A stretch of DNA of 64,000 nucleotides from NCBI GenBank assembly GCA_006386115.1, contig VFIW01000120.1, positions 61,795 to 125,794 on the forward strand, given 5' to 3'. Shown piece by piece: positions 24,396 to 35,031 of this stretch. The DNA comes from Globisporangium splendens. Taxonomy: Eukaryota; Oomycota; Peronosporomycetes; Pythiales; Pythiaceae. The notes beneath the pieces were generated by a model. The model had not been told where the DNA came from, made no database searches, and worked only from the letters and a program-made list of their open reading frames with translations. The position numbers were made by a program, and so were the translations under genes. How positions within the stretch are numbered: position 1 is the first letter of the stretch; every line of letters begins with the position of its first letter.

Positions 24396-25136
24396 ATGGT
24401 CCAAGTCCTTGCCGTTGTTGCCGCAGTCCTCGTTGCCACCACTGCCCTCGTCTCAGGAGCACCCATGCCTACGGGCACCTGGCCGGCCAGCAAAGGGCTC
24501 GTCAAGTTCGATGCACCTCAAGTCGTCAAAGCCGGCACGGTCTTTGACGGTGGCATGAAGACCTACGAGCGCTCCAACGTGCAGTGCCAGGAGCAGAAGG
24601 AAGGCAAGAAGGCGGACGCCGTGTTCCTCCTCGAGCCTGGTGCCACGCTCAAGAACGTGATCATCGGTAAGAACCAAATGGAGGGTGTGCACTGCGACAA
24701 GCACAACTGTGTGATCGAGAATGTGTGGTGGGAGGACGTGTGCGAAGACGCGCTGAGTGTCAAGGGCGGTGACGCCAAGAGCGTGACCAAGGTCATCGGC
24801 GGCGGCGCCCGGTACGCCGAAGACAAGATTATCCAGCACAACAGTGAAGGACTCGTGTCCATCGACGGCTTCTACGCGCAAGACTTTGGCAAGCTCTACC
24901 GTTCGTGCGGCGGGTGCAAGGGCTTGACACGCCACGTCACGTTGAACAACGTGTATGCGGTCGGTCCAACTGTGAGCGTGATCACGATGAACAAGAAGAA
25001 CGGTGACACGGCCAAGCTGAAGAACGTCAAGGTCAAGTTCACGAAGGAGAAGAAGCCCGTGTGTGCGTTTGAGGGCGGCGAGGGTCCATCGGGCACCGTT
25101 TGCCAATACACGACCAAGGATGTCACGATCGTGTAA
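24396..25136 (+). CDS. Secreted pectate lyase, family PL3
   Basis: Intronless, 246 residues. A signal peptide is evident ([20 protein letters not shown], cleavage near SGA-PM). The mature part is a PL3 right-handed beta-helix: [12 protein letters not shown] near the start, [46 protein letters not shown] and [18 protein letters not shown]. The Asp-rich [10 protein letters not shown] region and the following Lys/Arg residues are the family's Ca2+ and catalytic neighbourhood. It cleaves de-esterified pectin by beta-elimination outside the cell. The length is typical. PL3 genes are usual in plant-associated oomycetes, which is the best clue here to lifestyle. An initiator lies about 50 bp upstream. 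Confidence 0.93.
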   Translation: MVQVLAVVAAVLVATTALVSGAPMPTGTWPASKGLVKFDAPQVVKAGTVFDGGMKTYERSNVQCQEQKEGKKADAVFLLEPGATLKNVIIGKNQMEGVHCDKHNCVIENVWWEDVCEDALSVKGGDAKSVTKVIGGGARYAEDKIIQHNSEGLVSIDGFYAQDFGKLYRSCGGCKGLTRHVTLNNVYAVGPTVSVITMNKKNGDTAKLKNVKVKFTKEKKPVCAFEGGEGPSGTVCQYTTKDVTIV

Positions 25137-25690
25137 AGCGTCTTTGATGATGGTAAGGCATCGTATCGGTTCTCTGTGCTCTTCCTGTAGAAGTAGTGAG
25201 GGTCAAGTGACAGACTGCAGTGACTCTGGCACTTCATTCCTAAATCTAGCATGCAAACTGCGTTTACACAATCAGCATGTTCCGTATTGGGTATCAATCA
25301 ACAATGGTGCTGCTTGCATTTGAGGCTTCAATGACAAAGAATAGCGTGTCGCATTGCTAAAGCAGCGAGGGAGATCATTAACTTCACCCGCTAGCAATGC
25401 CAGAAGCAAGCGGAATGTTCTTCTCGAGTCTGCGATCGGGTCAGCAACGAAATGCTCTATTGTGCTGCACTCTTCCCAGAAAACCCTACTTGTAGACGAA
25501 TTTTGAGAAAGGCACAAAGCCCTACGTAGGTGCCAAACAGCCACCGCAGCATCAACTTTTCAACAAACAAGAGTTGTGGAGAATGAAGTGTGGCGCTTGG
25601 TCTATTTAGTTTGCTATAGCTATATACAAGTTCATCGCGTATGTGCTATGCTTGCTAGAGTAAATCTTCAAATACTCTTTCAAAGCAGGC
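25137..25690. other. Intergenic region between convergent genes
   Basis: About 550 bp between the stops of the pectate lyase and the histidine phosphatase. I see no gene, and no clear terminator motif. Confidence 0.4.
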
Positions 25691-26605
25691 TCACTCGAGT
25701 GGAGAAGCGTCAACGCTCGAGGTTTCATCGGCGGCATTGTTGGTCGTCGCACTGGTAATTAAAAGCGGGATGAACTCGGCGTTTTGAGGGCGGTAATAGC
25801 GATGTCCTAGCGCACGGAAGCATCCGCGACTGAACCCGCTGTGCGTCACGACGGCGAAGTGGGTCTCTGGCTGGTTGTAGTAGACCTCGTGCAGGAATCG
25901 AAGCCCGCGCGCCGCGATCTCTTCGTCGGTCTCGCGGTGATCCGCTTTCCACCACACGTCATCCTCATCTTGGATCGAAGAGAAATCGATGTGCGGGTAC
26001 GCAGCCACTTTGCTGGCCATGGGCTTCCGCTGGTCGCATGGACACACTCCGAGCGTTTCGCGTGTGATCTCCATCGACGTCACCGGGATCTCCTGGAAAT
26101 TTGCGAACGTGTGCTCGTAGGTTGCTAGCGTGCGGTCGAGCGGGGACACAATCACTCTCTGCACCTGCAGCCCACCGCTTGTGATCTGCTCTTCGAGGAC
26201 TTTCGCAGCGTCTTTAGACTGCGTCACGCCGGGCTCTGTCAGCGGCGCGTCGATGTACCGCGGCAAGAACTGCAACTCGTCCTCCCACGCTTGGTCTCCG
26301 GCGCGCGCTTTGTCGGCGTTGTGCAGCCCTTCGCCATGCCGCATCAGTATCGCCAGCTTGACCAGCGCCCCGTGCTTCTTGCTGTCGCGAATCAGGTCGT
26401 TCACGTCGCCCCAGGTCTTGCCCGGCAGCAGCCCCATGTTGGTCGGGAGCGCAGTGGCTGGCTGCTCGGGCTGCGACGCCTCGCCTTGCGCGAAGAAGCC
26501 GGGGATCAAGCGCACTGTCGCCATCTGCGGATACAGTACGCTGCAGTGAGTATACAGAAGCACAGAGAGAGAGAGAGACGAGAGGGTCCATGGGGAGCGC
26601 GCCAT
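25691..26605 (-). CDS. Histidine phosphatase superfamily (phosphoglycerate mutase-like) protein
   Basis: Up to 304 residues from the ATG at 26605. The catalytic signature LAILMRHGEGLHN carries the phospho-accepting His in RHG. Downstream are VQRVIVSPLDRTLATYEH (second Arg), a Glu segment (ETLGVCPCD) and FAVVTHSGFSRGCFRALG (second catalytic His), so the active site looks complete. This eukaryotic branch contains both mutase-like and broad phosphatase enzymes; the substrate is unknown. The start is uncertain. The first 27 residues (SLSLSVLLYTHC) could be a signal peptide, but they overlap a (GA)n microsatellite (26563-26578), and TATCCGCAG just before the next Met (MATVRLIPG) looks like a splice acceptor, so the first coding exon may lie further upstream. 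Confidence 0.8.
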   Translation of the reverse strand: MARSPWTLSSLSLSVLLYTHCSVLYPQMATVRLIPGFFAQGEASQPEQPATALPTNMGLLPGKTWGDVNDLIRDSKKHGALVKLAILMRHGEGLHNADKARAGDQAWEDELQFLPRYIDAPLTEPGVTQSKDAAKVLEEQITSGGLQVQRVIVSPLDRTLATYEHTFANFQEIPVTSMEITRETLGVCPCDQRKPMASKVAAYPHIDFSSIQDEDDVWWKADHRETDEEIAARGLRFLHEVYYNQPETHFAVVTHSGFSRGCFRALGHRYYRPQNAEFIPLLITSATTNNAADETSSVDASPLE

Positions 26606-27226
26606 GTACGCACCGCTGCTTGGGGGAGGCGCTGCGCTTGCGTCTTTGGGGATGATGATGATGCTTGTCTGCCTATTTTTGGATCGGTCGACAGGTTTGA
26701 TTGGCTAAAATGGCTAACTCATGGAATCAGAGTCAGAAGGGATCAGTTTTGATATTGGGTTCTGTGCTTCAGGTTGCTCGTTCAGAGTGTCGATTTTAGT
26801 GCTCCGATAGCCTGACGTTATCAGTAAAGAGCAGCATTTGGCTGTTAAAATTCGGTTTGACTTGAACTCGGGATTATTCGATCGCAACAGGAGCTGGGCA
26901 GAACAGATAAGACACCTCAATGCGCTGTGGTGCACAGAAATCGCATTGCATCGGCTCGATTGGCATCTCAGCTTCCTTCTGCCAGTAAACGGAAACGTCG
27001 CCGCTCCACATGTCACGAGGTCACGCGGCGATTTGCACCCGCGGTCAGAGTCACTCTTTCCCAACAGACAATCTGCAATCAAATCAGTGCACAAGTTCGC
27101 GCTTGTTCCAACAGGGGATTCGGAAGCTGCTCTGGCTGAGGATGCTGCGCTTTCTGTTTTTAGTGCGCCGAAGCGTTTGGTGCACTGTGCGCTCTTTATC
27201 GTCAAATCAAGCATCCCGGTATTGCT
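26606..27226. other. Intergenic region with one copy of a dispersed coding-like repeat
   Basis: About 620 bp between divergent genes. Bases about 27005-27072 match the dispersed repeat found in the palindrome (CHEVTRRFAPAVRVTLS when read on the plus strand). No complete gene was seen. Confidence 0.45.
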
Positions 27227-28011
27227 ATGGAGAACGAGAGTGGAAATAGGCATGAACGGCAACACCTCACTATCGAAGACAGTACCCAGCGCGTGTGGAC
27301 AGCGTGTGTGATGCAGGTGCGGGCTGTGGCTCATCGGATGAGAACGCTCAAAGGAGAAAAGATCAATGCAACTTGCATGAGCCAACTGCTCAGCGTACTG
27401 GAGAGACAAGACCTGTCGCGCCAACTGGAAGCATGGGCGACGGCGCGTTTGTATTTCGATGGAGGTGCACGCGGCAGCCCAGGTCCAGGAGGCAGCGGTT
27501 GGACACTCATCTTCCTGAATGAGCGCAGCAATCAACGGGAACTCAAAGCATGCGGGTATGCGTACATGGGACCACAAGTCACGGACAATTGGTGCGAATA
27601 CAACGCACTGAAAGATGGTCTGGCATACAGTGCACACTACTTACAGCACTACGAAGTCAAGTTGGAAGCCATCCAAGACAGCCAAATGATGATCGCATCC
27701 CAGAATGGATTCTCCTCAGTACGCCAGACCAAGTTGCAGCCACTAGCAGTTCGGGTAAATCAAATCATCGCCAACTTTGCGTGGACCTCCTGGAATCACA
27801 CAAAACGAGAACAAAACAAAATGGCCGATCTTCCGCCAACATGGCAATGAACTCCAAGAATGCGAAGATGCTCACCGTTGAATCGCGGGGAAACGATCAA
27901 GCTCTTATGTCCCAAGTCGCAGCTCTGCGCGACAATGACATCGGTGCCACACCGTCAAAACTCAGAAACACCTCACTGTCAGCATTGCTAATGAGACTCA
28001 GGAATCCTTAA
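27227..28011 (+). pseudogene. RNase H-domain protein with a frameshift near its C-terminus
   Basis: An open frame from ATG 27227 to TGA 27850 (207 residues) carries a type-1 RNase H fold: ARLYFDGGARGSPGPGGSGW (first Asp), DNWCEYNALKDGL (Glu), LEAIQDSQMMI (second Asp) and TKREQNKMAD (last Asp). Directly after KMAD the family normally reads LANxAM. Here that continuation (ANMAMNSKNAKML) is present but in another frame, and runs on to 28011. So a one-base loss (or equivalent) at about 27826-27835 has replaced the end with LPPTWQ. The gene resembles stand-alone RNase H genes or those left by retrotransposons. It could still be active, because all four acidic residues lie before the shift. A 75-residue N-terminal part is unrecognised. 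Confidence 0.7.
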
Positions 28012-28017
28012 ACTGAG

Positions 28018-28557
28018 TGTAGATCATAAGTTAAATAGAATTACCTCCTCTCTCTCTCTCTCTCTCTCTCTCATCTTCTCTCTCGCATTGTGCGCTCTTT
28101 GTGACTCCGTAAACAACAGAATCGACTCGTCTCTGTCGCAAATGGTGTCCATCTCGGTTGCATCCCGCTGTTGAATAGTGCAGAAAGATCTCGGTGAAGT
28201 GCGCCAAGTGCGGGTCACCACTCAGCCACGTCGCAGCAGCACTCCTCAACGTGTAAAACCCTTCGCCAAACTACATGTGGGCTGTTGACGGGGCCGAGCG
28301 CTCTTAATTTCGAATAGCAGCTGAGTGTGCGACAGAACATAATCGGGGTCATCTGCCGGTCCGGTCACGCTTTTCGATCTCGCTTTTTTGAGACCCAAAA
28401 CCGTGACTGGACCCAAACACACCAGAGCTGCTTAACACACGGCAGCACAAAGTGGCTCAACTATCATTCATGCCCAGTATACTCACACGGTGGTCATCAA
28501 CAATCACGAGGTCGATGCAGCGGGCAGGACCATAAAATCGTCGTGCATTTTACCGAC
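28018..28557. other. Left flank of the palindrome, with TC microsatellite
   Basis: A (TC)n run lies at 28049-28072. Bases 28358-28375 (ggtccggtcacgcttttc) recur inverted inside the left arm at 30068-30085. No gene was recognised. Confidence 0.5.
28049..28072. repeat. (TC)n microsatellite
   Basis: Perfect TC dinucleotide run just left of the palindrome. Confidence 0.9.
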
Positions 28558-29264
28558 GTGCACTCACTACATCACTGAAAGCGTCATGAACGCACTGACA
28601 AAGAACAGGGAAAGGAAACTTGGCAAAGGGGTGGGAAGAAGTCTACACTCTGCTCTCCGCCCCACTCTAAATCTTAGTTGTTGCTGCAGTGTACGAGAAT
28701 AGATGTTTTGGCTCGCGTGGCGTGCTGATAATACAATGTACCCAATTTAAACACGCTGCTGAGGTAGGTCATGAGCCACTCATGCGTGCGCAGCGCACAG
28801 GTCGCGGTGGAGCGCAACACGTGCTGAGCACGCTCGCTCTGTAAAACAGTCACAGGCTGCGACTGTTGCTTTACGAAAACACAGCCTTGCTGCTATCGAA
28901 TGGATCCCTCAAGAGGTGGGTGCGCTGTTCTTGTCCACATTGACGGGTAAAGATATCCAGGATATTGTCATTAGATCACCCACAGTAGTTGGTCGAGCAG
29001 AGCCTCATCAAGGCATCCGCGTAGCAACTATCCGATAGCTAGAACAATTTGGGCTAAGAGCATCCCCACTCATTTCCGGGGGACTGCTTACAATAGCGTG
29101 TTACTGAAACAAGCACAAACTCGCAATGCAAAACGTTTGCCCTGGTACAGCCAAAAAATGAATGAAGTCGCCTCACCTCACTGTAGCGCAAAGCGCTCGG
29201 TCAGCTGACGATCCTACATTTCAAATTGTGTTTGTGTTATTAGATAGATCATGCACTAGCACAC

Positions 29265-29555
29265 TTGCTCGAGTTGGAAATGGTGCACGAGTCCAAGGTT
29301 TATTGTGCAGCAGATCAGCAGTTTATTGCCACAAGTAACTCACAATCGCTGTGCCGACGTACAGATAATGCCTCCTCCACCGCCCGTCTCACGCGTATCT
29401 ATGTAGGACAGGTCAGCAGTGCATTAACAAGTAACGTACCAACGAAATCTTTGTGGATGTTGCATCGATCATGTCGTCCGCCACCGACCCGTTTGTTTTA
29501 TGGCCAAAAAATCTCAGAATCTCTCCCCCGTGGGGATGGATATTTGCACGTTTAG
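29265..29555 (+). other. Unidentified short open frame, mirrored at 38704-38994
   Basis: 96 codons, open in both arms, with no ATG at its first position and no recognisable domain. It is listed only because it lies in the longest gene-free part of the arm; I would not call it a gene. Confidence 0.15.
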
Positions 29556-30406
29556 CTATCATCGCTAGCAGTACCGTTCTCAGGGTGTTCTAGTACGCAG
29601 CGCTGCTGCGTCGCGCGCGCTGGGCACGAATGGCTGGTGAAAACTGCGTAAATACAAATACGAACAGTGCGGTGAAGCTTCTGTACTAGTGTTTCGCACT
29701 AGCGATATATCTTTGCAGACAGTGCCGTATTGTATGCGAGGCGAGCAAATACAATCGGTAGAGACCGCAGCCAGTTTTTCGAGATTTTGAACTGATATTC
29801 TCAACTACAATTGAACGTGGTGGTGGTGCCTCGTCCTGACCCATGTGAACACAACCGTCTCTCATTGACTAGATTGCGTGAAGTCATGCATGTAGAGATC
29901 CCCGAGTCAAGCTGCATAGTTGTGACGTCTTGTGGGTTCATTGGACATTGAATAGTTATCCGTGTGGGCTATTGTGCCCACTCACACTGCGATTGACAGC
30001 GCTTTTTTCTTTTGCTGAAGCCCAAATAAAGGACCAGACCAAAAATGGCCAAAAGTTGGGTGCGACAGAAAAGCGTGACCGGACCACTTGGTGACCCGAT
30101 TTATAGCTAACCGAGAGTACTTGCCAAGTCGATCGATTCCTCTCACCATCTTTTGCTCAACAACAGGTAAAATAATGCTCGCAAGCAGTACAGCAATAAC
30201 AGAAATCGAATTTGAACTGGAAATGATTTTGTGCTTGTCAACAAGAGACTGATATGCAAAGAAATGCGAACGCCTACAACCTCAAGAATGAAAGCTACTC
30301 GGCGCGCCAACGTCGCCTCTACACACTCGCTGCGTGTTTTGTCGAATACAATACCAGGTGGTAGAACGCAACATGACAAAGTGTGACACACACACACACT
30401 TAGCAC

Positions 30407-30859
30407 TTAGCAGTTCACCTTGCCAGTGCGCTGGCAGTTGTTCACGGTGAAGCTCGCGCCGTTGTCGCACTTGCCACTGGCGATGGTCCCCACCGACGAG
30501 ACGTCGGTCCGCACGCGCCAGTAGCGGACCCACGCGCCTTGGTTGTTGTTGCTCTCAATGCGGTAGCCGTCACGACCCTGGAAGACCTGGCTCTGGATCT
30601 GGTCCGCCACTTGCTGGTAGCACGTCGGCGTCGAGATCCAGCAGGCCACTTGCTCGCACTGCTTCTTGCTCTTGAAGAGACCGCCGATGAGAGGGATCAC
30701 GCTCGTGGCGATCGATATGGCATTGAGGATGTTGCCGGTCTTGCCGCTGCTGGGCTTTGTGGTAGCAGTCGCTTCAACGACCTCGGCTTCGGCGTTGACG
30801 AAGGTGCTGGCGTGCGCGGCTGCGACGACGCACAAGCTCAGAATCACGTTCTTGATCAT
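30407..30859 (-). CDS. Small secreted cysteine-rich protein, copy 1 (type A)
   Basis: 150 residues with a signal peptide (MIKNVILSLCVVAAAHAS, cut near AHA-ST). A short Thr/Glu-rich stretch follows, then a hydrophobic patch (SIATSVIPLIGGLF) and a compact domain with six cysteines (KQC, VAC, PTC, GKC, NNC, VNC), ending NCQRTGKVNC. I do not recognise the family. Size, signal peptide, even cysteine number and multicopy state fit an apoplastic effector or secreted structural peptide, but no function can be assigned and no RxLR or LFLAK motif is present. Type A differs from type B at least in ATTKPSS/ATKKPSS and LNAISI/LNVISI. The initiator GCTCATTCTTCAAAACGAGC (reverse strand, 30911-30930) lies about 70 bp upstream. 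Confidence 0.85.
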   Translation of the reverse strand: MIKNVILSLCVVAAAHASTFVNAEAEVVEATATTKPSSGKTGNILNAISIATSVIPLIGGLFKSKKQCEQVACWISTPTCYQQVADQIQSQVFQGRDGYRIESNNNQGAWVRYWRVRTDVSSVGTIASGKCDNGASFTVNNCQRTGKVNC

Positions 30860-30910
30860 TTTTGGTGGTGAGGAGGTGGAGGGAGACTTGAGTTGGGCTT
30901 GAGACTTTGA

Positions 30911-30930
30911 GCTCGTTTTGAAGAATGAGC
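30911..30930 (-). promoter_or_regulatory. Oomycete-type initiator of secreted-protein copy 1
   Basis: On the minus strand it reads GCTCATTCTTCAAAACGAGC, which matches the Inr part (TCATTCT) well and the flanking CAWTTT part partly. It is shared by all four copies. Confidence 0.6.
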
Positions 30931-31783
30931 GATTCATAGATGCGAGAGAAGAAGACAAGGAAGTTGGAACCTGTGGCTCTCATAGTGTAGATGACCAGAG
31001 ACGGCTTGCTGTGTTTCCCCTTCTGTCTTGTGCGAACTCTGCATCTAATCCGTACTACTTCAAGATTACTCGATTCTGAATACAGGGTTGCAATCTTGTC
31101 TTGTGCCAATCCTAAATGGGGATCCGTGTGTCCTGCGCTTGTTCAGCAGTTTACCATAGCACAGATAGGGTCTTGAGTCGTCTGCAAGAGACATTTGAAT
31201 ACTCGTAAATCGACTTAACTCACATACATGCATGTGTGTGTGTTTCGTGAGACGCTCGATGCCGATTTGCCCGCCTGAACAAAGTTCAAGAGTCTCGATG
31301 TCGTGAGTTTGTTCTAAACTGATTCCTGTCATGCCACATCACTAACCTGCCTTCCTACACTAGGGCAGTTCAGATCATATCAGTCATGATGTGGCTTTTC
31401 TCCAGGGCCAGATGGTGTGCTTGCACCCATGAACACGCACTCCACTTGCATCACATTTGCCATGAGTGGTCTACTATCCGAAAAATGTCTTCATGTTGTC
31501 CTATGCCAGTGAACAGAACAGGGAAGGCACCTTCGTGGCATGATGCCACACAGCGATTTGCACAGCAGCCATGACCAACAGACAATCTTTATTAATGATC
31601 GAGGTTTGAAGCAGAAGCTGTAGAGGCAGGGGTGCTACCTTTCCTCTTGGATGTGTTTGGCGCTTATGACGGATCAAGTGGGACACACGGATCGAATGGA
31701 ATGTGGCTGACTCCCCTCTTCCTGTGCTGTGCCGTCTGCCTGTCATAATTAATTGGTGTGACTTTTAAAGGCGATATTCTTGT

Positions 31784-32170
31784 TTGTTTTTCTTTGCTGC
31801 TAAAAGTCATATTCCAACCTCGCAAGTGCATTGCCCATCGTCATCATCGGCACCCGCTGGCAACAAATCCTGTGGGACCATCCGAGAATACCATCCAACC
31901 TGCCACGTCGGTTGTGAGTCGAACGATGGCCCTCAATGGTCTGCACCAACCACTGTGTCAGGACATTCGTCTGCTGATCAGTTCACATCGCTATTGAAAA
32001 ATCAGGTGATTTGTAAGGCACGTGTTCGTATGCAGTGCGAATTTGACGTGCTTGATGTTGGCAAAACGCATGCAATTGCGGACTTAATCGTTGAAGCGAA
32101 CTTGGCTGATTGGGAGGGAAAGCATATCTACGCCTCCGCAAAAGACCTCAACGAGGTTTTAAAATGGTAA
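31784..32170 (+). other. Unidentified open frame in the left arm (mirror 36089-36475)
   Basis: 128 codons. The frame opens with a TTG, so no ATG start exists except late (RMQCEF). The C-terminal part (VLDVGKTHAIADLIVEANLA) looks protein-like rather than random. It may be the surviving exon of a transposon or older gene. Identical in both arms. No family recognised. Confidence 0.25.
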
Positions 32171-32713
32171 GGAAATAATGAAAAAAATGTGTCCCACTTG
32201 ATCCGTTATTTGCGGTAATGCATTGCTGTCTCTTTGTGGCTCTGCAATCAGCAGAATCGGTCCGTCTCTGGCCCAATTGCTGTCTGTCTCGGTTGCATCG
32301 AGACAGGACGAATGCTGCCGAAAGATCTCAGTACCACGAGCGAGGACGTGCTGTTACTTGATCGGCCAAACGTGATACTGCGTATCATGCAGCAGCACAA
32401 GTATCGATGTATTAGCATATCCGACTCGTCCTTCTCTTTTGCTCAACAACAGGTAACACACGACCAGCTCGCAAGAGCGACTACAAACAATTCGAACTTG
32501 AAATGAATTTGTGTTTATAAACAAAGAAATCAATATGTAAAGATTGCGAATGGCCTACGGTCTCAGCAAAGTTAGCTACTCGGCGCGCCAACGTCGCCTC
32601 TGTACAATCGTTGCAACCGCTATCCAACACGATCCCGCGAGTGGCAACCACGGCTACGAGAAGCCGCCCTCATACCGAAAAGACAAAACGCGGCACGCAC
32701 ACACACTTAGCAC

Positions 32714-33166
32714 TTAGCAGTTCACCTTGCCAGTGCGCTGGCAGTTGTTCACGGTGAAGCTCGCGCCGTTGTCGCACTTGCCACTGGCGATGGTCCCCAC
32801 CGACGAGACGTCGGTCCGCACGCGCCAGTAGCGGACCCACGCGCCTTGGTTGTTGTTGCTCTCAATGCGGTAGCCGTCACGACCCTGGAAGACCTGGCTC
32901 TGGATCTGGTCCGCCACTTGCTGGTAGCACGTCGGCGTCGAGATCCAGCAGGCCACTTGCTCGCACTGCTTCTTACTCTTGAAGAGACCGCCGATGAGAG
33001 GGATCACGCTCGTGGCGATCGAGATGACGTTGAGGATGTTGCCGGTCTTGCCGCTGCTGGGCTTTTTGGTAGCAGTCGCTTCAACGACCTCGGCTTCGGC
33101 GTTGACGAAGGTGCTGGCGTGCGCGGCCGCGACGACGCACAAGCTCAGAATCACGTTCTTGATCAT
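32714..33166 (-). CDS. Small secreted cysteine-rich protein, copy 2 (type B)
   Basis: Tandem paralogue of copy 1, 2307 bp away in the same arm, with the same 150-residue layout, signal peptide and six cysteines. It carries ATKKPSS and LNVISI. The homology between copies 1 and 2 extends about 280 bp past the stop (shared ACTCGGCGCGCCAACGTCGC block) and about 55 bp upstream of the initiator (AGGAAGTTGGAACCTG). A block of several hundred bases was therefore duplicated before the whole arm was inverted. The initiator is at 33228-33245 on the minus strand. Confidence 0.85.
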   Translation of the reverse strand: MIKNVILSLCVVAAAHASTFVNAEAEVVEATATKKPSSGKTGNILNVISIATSVIPLIGGLFKSKKQCEQVACWISTPTCYQQVADQIQSQVFQGRDGYRIESNNNQGAWVRYWRVRTDVSSVGTIASGKCDNGASFTVNNCQRTGKVNC

Positions 33167-33227
33167 TTTTGGTGGTGAGGAGGTGGTGGAGAGAGGGAGA
33201 CTTGAGTTGGGCTTGGTGCCTTGAGAT

Positions 33228-33245
33228 CGTTTTGAAGAATGAGCG
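33228..33245 (-). promoter_or_regulatory. Oomycete-type initiator of secreted-protein copy 2
   Basis: On the minus strand it reads CGCTCATTCTTCAAAACG, about 60-80 bp before the ATG. It sits right at the inner end of the left arm. Confidence 0.6.
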
Positions 33246-33246
33246 A

Positions 33247-35012
33247 TTCAGAGATGCGAGAGAAGAAGTTGAGGAAGTTGGAACCTGCTTGTTGTTTGCT
33301 CTTGTCTCTCTCTCATCGCATTCAGTGTGTTGTCAGATCTATCTCGTGTTTGGAATTCCGCAGTGACAGTCTTGAGTCTCGTCCCTGGCTGTGCACTGTA
33401 ATTCTCATCATCAGTTAGCATAAGGAAGCGATGTGCAGCAGAAGATTTGTACGAGCGCAGAATTCGAGTTGAGCGACATCTGTTTACGGAGCCACTACGT
33501 AGAACTGTGATAACAATTTTCAAACTGGTCGGCGAAAAAGCGCGGTGTTTTCTTTGGAAGTGGCTGTTGGAAAGAATGACCCTGGCAGCGGATGCAAATC
33601 GCTGTGTGGCATCATGGCTCGCGTCTTTCCTGCTGTCGGCAGATGACATTATCACAGGTTACGATGGGTTGGACAACAAATCCTACGTGTTGCAATCCTC
33701 CGCTGTTTGTTTGGCAGCAATGCTGTCGACTATGTAAAGGAGTCCCAATTTGTCTCTTTCGTGAGCACGATTTGCTGCAATTCCGTGCTTTGGGGGTAGT
33801 CATGATGTCAAATAAACACAAATGGCCGTGCTCAGTGTTTACACCGAAGCGTTTAGTCCTCCGAAATCAACTGAATCACATTCAGTAATCCCTTGCAGTG
33901 CCGCTGTGGAGAGCTTGGGAGGTGGATTACTGAACTGTTCAGGACGATTTCCCATCGCCTCAACATTGCTGACGAAACTGCGTGGAGAGAAAAATGATCT
34001 GGCATCTTCGCACAGCTGTTTCATTGTACAGACATTTTGATTTGTCGGTGTCCTTCTGTTGCGTTGCTGTGAGACGTTGTGCAACGACGAATGCCCCCGA
34101 TGTTTCTTGCAGGACGAATAATGCCTGAATAGCTCTACTCCTGTTGGTGAATAAAAGTGCGGCGAGCATATCTTTTTTGGAGTTGCCTGTTTTGGAGAAT
34201 GACCCTTTGCTGTGAATGCAAATCGCGTTGTAGCATCATGGCATATGGGTGACACAAAGGCGCCTTTCCAATATGATTGCAGGAAGAAAGACAGGCAACA
34301 GTAAGCTGCAGTAATCAACTCGACGCAAGTGTGCGAGTGTGACCTACCACCTGGTCCTGGGGAACTGCAGCGTGGCATTCGCGGTCTGTACGATCTTGGC
34401 GTAGGGAGGAAGGTACACTTATTAGGCATGTAGGGATGTGCAGCTCGTCGCTGGCTTTGACATGAAAGGTCAGTATGTGTCTTCAGCCCTGTTTTTGCCT
34501 ACAGTGGTGCAATTTCATCTCACTGTAAACAAGCAGAAGGATTACGACGCAACCAAACAGACAAACGGATCGTCCGTGTGCTACTTCAACACTGCGTTGC
34601 GCACTGGGCCAACTCCAATTTGCACCTTTGCAAACCGTCATATCGCTCCAATAAACACCTCGCCAGTGGAACGTTCCTAACAACCCATTGAGAGTGCGAG
34701 CTCCTGGGTTCAAATCATACCGATGCGCTGAAGATATGCAGACAAGGAAAGGACGCAAGGAGGTTGATTTGGGATTGGAGATTGATAGGATTGCAACCCA
34801 GTATCCTGTAACAGAGACATCTTGAAGTGGTGCAGATCGGATGCAACTGAAAGTTCCTGATCATGGGATTTGGCAGTAGAGGAGAGGGGGTTTGATCGTG
34901 GTATTAAGCAGTAGAGGGGAGAGAGCACAAAGCAAAGCGACTGTCGCCTTCAACAGTGCAAGAGCAGCCTGCGAGTCGCAACAAAACGCAGCACACAGGT
35001 TGCATTTTCGAG
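33247..35012. other. Spacer of the inverted repeat
   Basis: 1766 bp of single-copy sequence. It holds two diverged direct copies of a short repeat (about 33535-33617 and 34154-34241; ATGCAAATCGCTGTGTGGCA in the first). At 34770-34860 it holds a diverged version of the upstream region of copy 4 (compare 37160-37240). No full gene was recognised; the frames at 33447-33737 and 33839-34429 lack domains. Confidence 0.55.
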
Positions 35013-35013
35013 T

Positions 35014-35031
35014 CGCTCATTCTTCAAAACG
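35014..35031 (+). promoter_or_regulatory. Oomycete-type initiator of secreted-protein copy 3, at the arm boundary
   Basis: CGCTCATTCTTCAAAACG begins within one base of the inner limit of the arm. Everything further upstream is unlike the other three copies. Confidence 0.6.

Larger units (their letters stand above)
28558..33246 (+). repeat. Left arm of a 4.69-kb inverted repeat
   Basis: Every base pairs with its mirror at 68259 minus its position, with no indels noticed along the whole arm and only scattered substitutions (for example near 28784, 28837, 28942, 33217 and a few in the secreted-protein genes). Outer limit: matching stops at GTGCAC (28558/39701). Inner limit: matching stops at CGATTC / TCGCTC (33246/35013). 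The arm holds two minus-strand copies of a secreted-protein gene and several unidentified short frames. I see no terminal inverted repeats, LTR or transposase. Confidence 0.93.

Noticed and set aside
26714..27637. 307-codon frame on the minus strand
   Set aside because: Lies antisense to the RNase H gene, which has clear catalytic motifs; no start or domain of its own.
34690..34725. tRNA-like B box (GGGTTCAAATC)
   Set aside because: The bases after it do not close a T-stem, and no A box or cloverleaf can be drawn; probably chance.
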